The position numbers and the translations under genes were made by a program. Positions 58,374 to 64,000 of a stretch of 64,000 nt of DNA are shown in pieces. The number at the start of each line of letters is the position of its first letter. The stretch's first letter is position 1. The notes beneath the pieces were generated by a model, which was not told where the DNA came from, searched no databases, and saw only the letters and a program-made list of their open reading frames with translations. Origin of the DNA: Pseudomonas sp. URMO17WK12:I11 (GTDB lineage: Bacteria; Pseudomonadota; Gammaproteobacteria; Pseudomonadales; Pseudomonadaceae); contig NZ_VEDF01000009.1 of the NCBI RefSeq assembly GCF_007677725.1, forward strand, positions 173,512 through 237,511, written 5' to 3'.

Positions 58374-58554
58374 GGCGTATCGATGTGTGCATTTTTTCAG
58401 GGCCATTTCGGCACACAGGCAAGGTCGAGAAATTGCCGGCGTGTTGGCTGGCATACCGCTCGCCTGGGCCTGAGCCCATCGGCGAAAAAGTCCCTGCGTA
58501 CATTTATCTGCAAGGTTCTGATCAAATGTTGGTCAAATCCTGAGCAATTTCCGC

Positions 58555-58560
58555 TATAAT
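58555..58560 (+). promoter_or_regulatory. Minus-10 box of thiI
   Basis: A perfect TATAAT lies 45 bp before the thiI ATG. The -35 region is weak (GTCAAA at 58532-58537, 17-bp spacer). The rest of the 466-bp glnA-thiI gap holds only the glnA control sites. Confidence 0.55.
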
Positions 58561-58604
58561 TCGCGCCCCTCATTTTCGGCAGGCCCTGCGCGCGCTGTTA
58601 ACCA

Positions 58605-60059
58605 ATGAAACTCATCGTCAAAGTCTTTCCAGAAATCACCATCAAGAGCCGGCCGGTGCGCAAGCGCTTCATTCGCCAGTTGGCCAAGAACATCCGCAAC
58701 GTGCTCAAGGACCTCGATCCGGAGCTCGCGGTCGATGGTGTCTGGGACAATCTCGAGGTGGTCACCCGCGTCGAGGACGAGAAGCGCCAGCGCGAGATGA
58801 TCGAGCGCCTGACCTGCACCCCGGGCATCACCCATTTCCTGCAGGTCGAAGAATACCCACTGGGCGACTTCGACGACATCGTCGCCAAGTGCAAGCAGCA
58901 TTTCGGCCCGCAGCTGGCAGGCAAGCGCTTTGCCGTGCGCTGCAAGCGTGGCGGTCACCATGACTTCACCTCGATGGACGTCGACCGCTACGTCGGCAGT
59001 CAGCTGCGCCAGCAATGCGGCGCCGCCGGCATCGACCTGAAGGCCCCCGAAGTGCTGGTGCGCATCGAAATCCGCAACCAGCGCCTGTACGTGATCCACA
59101 ACCAGCACAATGGTATCGGCGGTTACCCGCTGGGCGCCCTGGAGCAGACCCTGGTGTTGATGTCCGGTGGCTTCGATTCCACCGTCGCCGCCTACCAGAT
59201 GATGCGCCGCGGGCTGATGACCCATTTCTGCTTCTTCAACCTCGGCGGGCGCGCCCACGAGCTTGGGGTGATGGAAGTCGCCCACTTCCTGTGGAAAAAA
59301 TACGGCAGCAGCCAGCGTGTGCTGTTCATCAGCGTGCCGTTCGAGGAGGTCGTCGGCGAGATCCTCAACAAGGTCGACAACAGCTACATGGGCGTGACCC
59401 TCAAGCGCATGATGCTGCGCGCTGCCGCGCGCATGGCCGAGCGTCTCGATATCGACGCGCTGGTGACCGGTGAGGCGATCTCCCAGGTGTCCAGCCAGAC
59501 CCTGCCGAACCTGTCGATCATCGATTCGGCCACCGACAAACTGGTGCTGCGCCCACTTTTGGCCAGTCACAAGCAGGACATCATCGACCAGGCCTACGCG
59601 ATTGGCACTGCCGAATTCGCCAAGCACATGCCCGAATACTGCGGCGTGATCTCGGTGAACCCGACCACCCATGCCAAGCGTCACCGCATGGAGCACGAAG
59701 AGAAACAGTTCGAGATGCAAGTGCTCGAACGGGCCATCGAGCGGGCCAAGTTCATCTCCATCGACCATGTGATCGACGAGCTGGGCAAGGATATCCAGGT
59801 TGAAGAAGTCGCCGAGGCCCTGCCAGGGCAGATCGTCATCGACATTCGTCACCCCGATGCCCAGGAAGACCAACCGCTGGTGCTCGACGGCATCGAAGTC
59901 CAGGCCATGCCGTTCTATGCCATCAACAGCAAGTTCAAGCAGCTCGACGGCAACCGCCAGTACCTGCTGTATTGCGATAAAGGTGTGATGAGCCGTTTGC
60001 ACGCACACCATCTGCTCAGTGAGGGACATGCCAATGTGCGTGTTTATCGTCCGACATAA
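58605..60059 (+). CDS. thiI: tRNA 4-thiouridine synthetase / thiamine sulfur carrier ThiI
   Basis: 484 residues: an N-terminal ferredoxin-like plus THUMP domain (about 1-165), a PP-loop ATPase domain with LMSGGFDSTVAAYQM, and a C-terminal rhodanese domain with YLLYCDKGVMSRLHA. C457 aligns with the catalytic C456 of E. coli ThiI. It adenylates and thiolates U8 in tRNA and supplies sulfur for the thiamine thiazole. The full-length form with the rhodanese domain is present. Confidence 0.97.
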   Translation: MKLIVKVFPEITIKSRPVRKRFIRQLAKNIRNVLKDLDPELAVDGVWDNLEVVTRVEDEKRQREMIERLTCTPGITHFLQVEEYPLGDFDDIVAKCKQHFGPQLAGKRFAVRCKRGGHHDFTSMDVDRYVGSQLRQQCGAAGIDLKAPEVLVRIEIRNQRLYVIHNQHNGIGGYPLGALEQTLVLMSGGFDSTVAAYQMMRRGLMTHFCFFNLGGRAHELGVMEVAHFLWKKYGSSQRVLFISVPFEEVVGEILNKVDNSYMGVTLKRMMLRAAARMAERLDIDALVTGEAISQVSSQTLPNLSIIDSATDKLVLRPLLASHKQDIIDQAYAIGTAEFAKHMPEYCGVISVNPTTHAKRHRMEHEEKQFEMQVLERAIERAKFISIDHVIDELGKDIQVEEVAEALPGQIVIDIRHPDAQEDQPLVLDGIEVQAMPFYAINSKFKQLDGNRQYLLYCDKGVMSRLHAHHLLSEGHANVRVYRPT

Positions 60060-60187
60060 GACGCCGGGGCTGTATGGCGGCAGTATCCGCCATCGCCCTC
60101 CCGACCGCCGGGCCCGCTGAGCCGTAAACAGTACATATTGGCCGCCTACATTGGGCGGCAACCGAATCCTCTGATCGAGATACACTT

Positions 60188-62008
60188 GTGATCGAAAATC
60201 TGCGTAACATCGCCATCATCGCCCACGTTGACCATGGTAAAACCACCCTGGTCGACAAACTCCTGCGTCAGTCCGGCACTCTGGAGCGTAACGAGCTCAA
60301 CGACGAGCGCGTCATGGACTCCAACGACCAGGAAAAAGAGCGCGGTATCACCATTCTGGCGAAAAACACCGCCATCAACTGGAATGGCTACCACATCAAC
60401 ATCGTCGACACCCCCGGCCACGCCGACTTCGGTGGCGAAGTCGAGCGCGTGATGTCGATGGTCGACTCGGTACTGCTGCTGGTCGACGCCCAGGACGGCC
60501 CGATGCCGCAAACCCGCTTCGTGACCAAGAAAGCCTTCGAAGCCGGTCTCAAGCCAATCGTCGTGATCAACAAGGTCGACCGCCCAGGCGCGCGTCCTGA
60601 CTGGGTCCTGGACCAGATCTTCGATCTGTTCGACAACCTCGGTGCCACCGACGAACAGCTGGACTTCAAAGTCGTCTACGCCTCGGCCCTGAACGGCATC
60701 GCCGGTCTGGACCACACCGACATGGCCGAAGACATGACCCCGCTGTACCAGTCGATCGTCGACAACGTACCAGCGCCTTCGGTTGACCGTGATGGTCCGT
60801 TCCAGATGCAGATCTCTGCCCTGGACTACAACAGCTTCCTCGGCGTGATCGGTGTTGGCCGCATTGCCCGTGGTCGCGTCAAGCCGAACACCCCGGTGGT
60901 CGCCATCGACACCGACGGCAAGAAGCGCAACGGCCGTATCCTCAAGCTGATGGGCCACCACGGTCTGCACCGTGTGGATGTCGAAGAAGCTCAGGCTGGC
61001 GACATCGTCTGCATCAGCGGTTTCGACGAGCTGTTCATTTCCGACACCCTGTGCGCCCCGGACGCGGTCGAAGCGATGAAGCCGCTGACCGTTGACGAGC
61101 CTACCGTTTCGATGACCTTCCAGGTCAACGACTCGCCGTTCTGCGGCAAGGAAGGCAAGTTCGTCACCAGCCGTAACATCAAGGACCGTCTGGACAAAGA
61201 ACTGCTGTACAACGTTGCCCTGCGTGTTCAGGAAACCGATTCCCCTGACAAGTTCAAGGTATCGGGCCGTGGTGAGCTGCACCTGTCGGTACTGATCGAA
61301 ACCATGCGCCGTGAAGGCTTCGAGATGGCTGTTGGCCGTCCTGAGGTGATCATCCGCGAAGTCGACGGCGTCAAGCAGGAGCCGTTCGAGAACGTCACCA
61401 TCGACATCCCTGAAGAATCCCAGGGCAAGGTCATGGAAGAAATGGGCCTGCGTAAAGGCGACCTGACCAACATGGTGCCGGATGGCAAGGGCCGTGTCCG
61501 TCTGGAATACAACATTCCAGCCCGTGGTCTGATCGGTTTCCGTAACCAGTTCCTGACCCTGACCAACGGTGCAGGCATCCTGACCTCGATCTTCGATCGC
61601 TACGACACCATGAAGTCGGGCCAGATGTCCGGCCGTCTGAACGGCGTTCTGGTTTCGGTCGAGACTGGCAAGGCGCTGACCTACTCGCTGGAAACCCTGC
61701 AGGCTCGCGGCAAGCTGTTCGTCGAACACGGCCAGGAGATCTACAACGGTCAGATCATCGGCCTGAACAGCCGTGACAACGACCTGGGCGTGAACCCGAC
61801 CAAAGGCAAGAAGCTCGACAACATGCGTGCTTCGGGCAAAGACGAAGTCATCGCCCTGGTGCCGCCGGTTCGCCACACCCTCGAGCAGGCCCTGGAATTC
61901 ATCCAGGACGACGAGCTGTGCGAAGTCACGCCGAAGTCGATCCGTCTGCGCAAGAAGATCCTGGACGAAGGCGAGCGCACCCGCGCTGCCAAGAAAGCCA
62001 AGAACTGA
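60188..62008 (+). CDS. typA: Ribosome-associated GTPase TypA/BipA
   Basis: A 606-residue translational GTPase of the EF-G class. G1 AHVDHGKTT (12-20), G2 region ERGITI, G3 DTPGHADFGGEVERV and G4 NKVDRPGA are intact, followed by the BipA-specific C-terminal domain. It starts with GTG at 60188, immediately before the conserved IENLRNIAIIAHVDHGK. It aids 50S assembly and stress adaptation, particularly in the cold. Terminator downstream. Confidence 0.97.
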   Translation: MIENLRNIAIIAHVDHGKTTLVDKLLRQSGTLERNELNDERVMDSNDQEKERGITILAKNTAINWNGYHINIVDTPGHADFGGEVERVMSMVDSVLLLVDAQDGPMPQTRFVTKKAFEAGLKPIVVINKVDRPGARPDWVLDQIFDLFDNLGATDEQLDFKVVYASALNGIAGLDHTDMAEDMTPLYQSIVDNVPAPSVDRDGPFQMQISALDYNSFLGVIGVGRIARGRVKPNTPVVAIDTDGKKRNGRILKLMGHHGLHRVDVEEAQAGDIVCISGFDELFISDTLCAPDAVEAMKPLTVDEPTVSMTFQVNDSPFCGKEGKFVTSRNIKDRLDKELLYNVALRVQETDSPDKFKVSGRGELHLSVLIETMRREGFEMAVGRPEVIIREVDGVKQEPFENVTIDIPEESQGKVMEEMGLRKGDLTNMVPDGKGRVRLEYNIPARGLIGFRNQFLTLTNGAGILTSIFDRYDTMKSGQMSGRLNGVLVSVETGKALTYSLETLQARGKLFVEHGQEIYNGQIIGLNSRDNDLGVNPTKGKKLDNMRASGKDEVIALVPPVRHTLEQALEFIQDDELCEVTPKSIRLRKKILDEGERTRAAKKAKN

Positions 62009-62028
62009 GTTAGCTCAGGCTGAATGAA

Positions 62029-62062
62029 AACGCCCCCGGTCGAAAGGCCGGGGGCGTTTTTG
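62029..62062 (+). terminator. Intrinsic terminator after typA
   Basis: Arms ACGCCCCCGG and CCGGGGGCGT, then TTTT. It begins 21 bp after the typA stop. Confidence 0.92.
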
Positions 62063-62188
62063 TAGGTGAGCTCTACGTGGCTCAAGTCTCAAGATGATGT
62101 AGGGCGCCTCTCTCAGCGGCTTTCGGGCCTTGTGAGCGGACGCAAGGCCACCTAGCGTGGAACGCTTTCTGCAAAAGGAAGCAAAGCC

Positions 62189-63613
62189 ATGAACTACCGG
62201 TTAGCGCTCGCCGTCCCCTGCCTGATGGCGAGCTTCCAGGCCAATGCCTTGCAAGACTGCAATGGGCTTCCTGCACAGCAAATCGTCCAGTGCCATGTCG
62301 GCAATGCTCGCCAGGCACCTTTGCAGTCTGTGTTGCTTGAACAGGTCGCCGAGCCTGGCTATACGCTGCGCCGGCTACAGATGGTATCGCAGGTCTGGGA
62401 GCCGCTGCCGGTGACAGAGCCGCGTCGATGGCAGCATGATGTCGAGCTGCACATTCCGCGCGACCCAGCGCCCGGCAAAGCCTTGCTGGTGGTGAACAAT
62501 GGTGTGCGACACGGGCCGGCGCAAAACCCGGATTTCAGCCGCGAGGCGTTGCGCGAAGTGGCGCTCAAGTCGCAGATGGTCGTGGTCATGATCAGCGATG
62601 TGCCCAATCAGTACGTGACTTTCAGCGATGCCGACCAGCCCTTGCGCGAGGATGACGCCGTGGCCCATACCTGGGCGCATGCGCTTCGTGGGGCGGCGCC
62701 GGAGCTGCCGCTGCACGTGCCGATGGCAGCAGCGGCCAGTCGGGCAATGGACCTGGCCGAGCAGGAGCTGCAAAAGCAAGGGCTGATGGTGGACCGCTTC
62801 ATCATCACCGGTGCCTCCAAGCGCGGCTGGAGCGCCTGGCTGACGGCGCTGGCCGATGAGCGGGTGATGGCCATCGTGCCCAGCGTGATCGATGTAGCAG
62901 ACACCTCGCAGATGCTGCTTGGCTTGCGCAAGCGCTATGGCGGTCACTACCCCGCTGCATTGTGGCCGTATCAGCGAGCCGGTGTCATGCAGCAGCTCGG
63001 TACGCCGCAGTTCGACCGACTGATGGCGATGATGGACCCCATGCAGTACTTGAACGAGAAGGGGCATCGCCTGGCGATCCCCAAATACCTGGTGTCGGCC
63101 AGCGGTGACGATTTCTTCGCACCTGACCCGGCCACCGATTACCAGCAACGCCTGCCAGGCCCGACCAGCTTGAGGGTATTGCCGAACTCCGACCATGGCG
63201 GCGTGCGGCATGCAGTGGTCAGCACCCTGGTGCCAGCGCTGACACGGTTGCGCGACGGCAAGGCGCTGCCGAGCGTGCAGGTGTTAGCAAGCGCAGCGCC
63301 TGGGCAGATGGCCGTCGAATTCTCCGAACAGCCTGTGGCAATGAAGGTGTGGACGGCGAAGAACGAGAATGACCGCGATTTTCGCTATAACTGTGGGGTG
63401 CGCTATCAGTCCGAGACGCTGGTGCCCCAGCAGCAATTCACTTTGCAGCGCACGGCGCCGGCCATGGGGTGGCAGGCACAGTTCGTCGAAGCGAGGTTCG
63501 CTGATGGCTTCATCGCCACCACCCCGGTCAGCGTGTTACCACAGACCTATCCACAGCATCCGCCGACCGATCACGGTGGGGTATGCCGCAGCTTCCCGGC
63601 GGACGGTGCGTGA
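62189..63613 (+). CDS. PhoPQ-activated pathogenicity-related (PqaA-like) secreted hydrolase
   Basis: 474 residues with a signal peptide (MNYRLALAVPCLMASFQANA). The PhoPQ-related (PF10142-type) alpha/beta hydrolase core has LHIPRDPAPGKALLVVNNG and ITGASKRGWSAWLTAL with S210 as the likely nucleophile. Later segments are MMDPMQYLNEKGHRLAIPK and NSDHGG with a plausible catalytic His. The substrate is unknown in the family; a periplasmic role is expected. It has its own upstream region after the typA terminator. Confidence 0.85.
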   Translation: MNYRLALAVPCLMASFQANALQDCNGLPAQQIVQCHVGNARQAPLQSVLLEQVAEPGYTLRRLQMVSQVWEPLPVTEPRRWQHDVELHIPRDPAPGKALLVVNNGVRHGPAQNPDFSREALREVALKSQMVVVMISDVPNQYVTFSDADQPLREDDAVAHTWAHALRGAAPELPLHVPMAAAASRAMDLAEQELQKQGLMVDRFIITGASKRGWSAWLTALADERVMAIVPSVIDVADTSQMLLGLRKRYGGHYPAALWPYQRAGVMQQLGTPQFDRLMAMMDPMQYLNEKGHRLAIPKYLVSASGDDFFAPDPATDYQQRLPGPTSLRVLPNSDHGGVRHAVVSTLVPALTRLRDGKALPSVQVLASAAPGQMAVEFSEQPVAMKVWTAKNENDRDFRYNCGVRYQSETLVPQQQFTLQRTAPAMGWQAQFVEARFADGFIATTPVSVLPQTYPQHPPTDHGGVCRSFPADGA

Positions 63614-63940
63614 GCAGTTGGTTGAGTGCGGCATGCCCAGTCCGGCGTCGTTCAGCAGGGCTTGGGCCAATCCGCAACCCAGCAGTTCCGAGGCTTGATC
63701 GCGGGCGTCCTGGCAGGGGATGCCTGCGCAGACCCTTACCCGTTCGCTGCACCTTTCAGCGACTTGGAAAGCGAGACGCGCGTCGACAGGGTTTGTAGGG
63801 CATTTCGCAGGGCGTGAGATCGCTAGACCGGGTTTGTAGGAAAGGTCCGGCGGTCGAGTGGGAATGGTGCTGGGATGCGCCTGTCTTTAGGTTGCAGGTG
63901 GGCCACCATGGGGCCGCCTCGGTATTTTCAGCGCCTATGA
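63614..63940 (+). other. Region downstream of the PqaA-like gene
   Basis: Frames here are short and have no family likeness. The only structure seen is GGGTTTGTAGG occurring twice (63789-63799 and 63830-63840). Confidence 0.5.
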
Positions 63941-63991
63941 GATCGAGCGCCGCCCGCGCGGCGCATCGCGAGCTGCGCTCGCTCCTACGTT
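63941..63991. repeat. Pseudomonas REP-type palindromic element
   Basis: GC-rich inverted words (GCCGCCCGCGCGGCG, then CGCGAGCTGCGCTCGCTCCTAC) have the look of Pseudomonas intergenic REP sequences, which typically end in GCTCCTAC. The element may continue beyond the window. Confidence 0.65.
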
Positions 63992-64000
63992 TGTTTCGGG

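Noticed and set aside
63583..63817. Short overlapping frames after the PqaA-like gene
   Set aside because: Short, without ribosome-binding sites or family likeness, and mutually overlapping.

Overview
The window is a high-GC (about 60-65%) gamma-proteobacterial chromosome segment. Gene content and order point to the Pseudomonas putida group: maeB-mrcA-pilMN(OP)Q-aroKB-damX-gltBD-hemE, betIBA/betT, gpmI-grxC-secB, ntrBC-glnA-thiI-typA. This is judged from recalled synteny and protein features; no database search was run. No rRNA, tRNA, CRISPR array, insertion sequence or prophage was seen.

Layout. 1-10 kb: the end of a malic enzyme gene, PBP1a (reverse strand), a compact type IV pilus assembly operon (pilM, pilN, a pilO-pilP fusion, short pilQ) running into aroK-aroB-damX. 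10-17.5 kb: glutamate synthase gltBD and hemE. 17.5-22.3 kb: a divergent MFS exporter/LysR pair, an orphan ParA ATPase, and selO. 22.3-34 kb: an osmotic-adaptation block with a K+/H+ antiporter plus MscK-type channel operon, the choline-to-betaine operon betIBA with a perfect BetI-type operator, and the BCCT transporter betT. 34.1-45.0 kb: what looks like an accessory insertion between betT and the housekeeping yibQ-ctpA-envC-gpmI run. It holds two tandem, diverged giant genes (1544 and 1539 codons) of the DUF6543/dermonecrotic-toxin-like type and a convergent secreted trypsin-like protease. 45-52.6 kb: cell-wall and glycolysis genes, rhodanese, glutaredoxin, secB, trmL. 52.9-58.6 kb: the nitrogen-control block ntrC-ntrB, a cupin-chorismate mutase fusion lipoprotein, and glnA. 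58.6-64 kb: thiI, typA, a PqaA-type secreted hydrolase, and a REP element at the window edge.

How the genes work together. Ammonia assimilation is represented by both GOGAT subunits and by glutamine synthetase with its two-component regulator. glnA has a well-formed sigma-54 promoter with NtrC sites near -108 and -139, and ntrB has its own sigma-54-like promoter. Osmotic stress is represented by betaine synthesis and import, K+/H+ exchange and a mechanosensitive channel. Cell-wall growth and division are represented by PBP1a, DamX, EnvC and CtpA. The least explained part is the 34.1-45.0 kb region. Other unusual architectures are the PilO-PilP fusion and the cupin-AroQ lipoprotein. A family of about 100-130 bp elements with imperfect terminal inverted repeats occupies three intergenic gaps.
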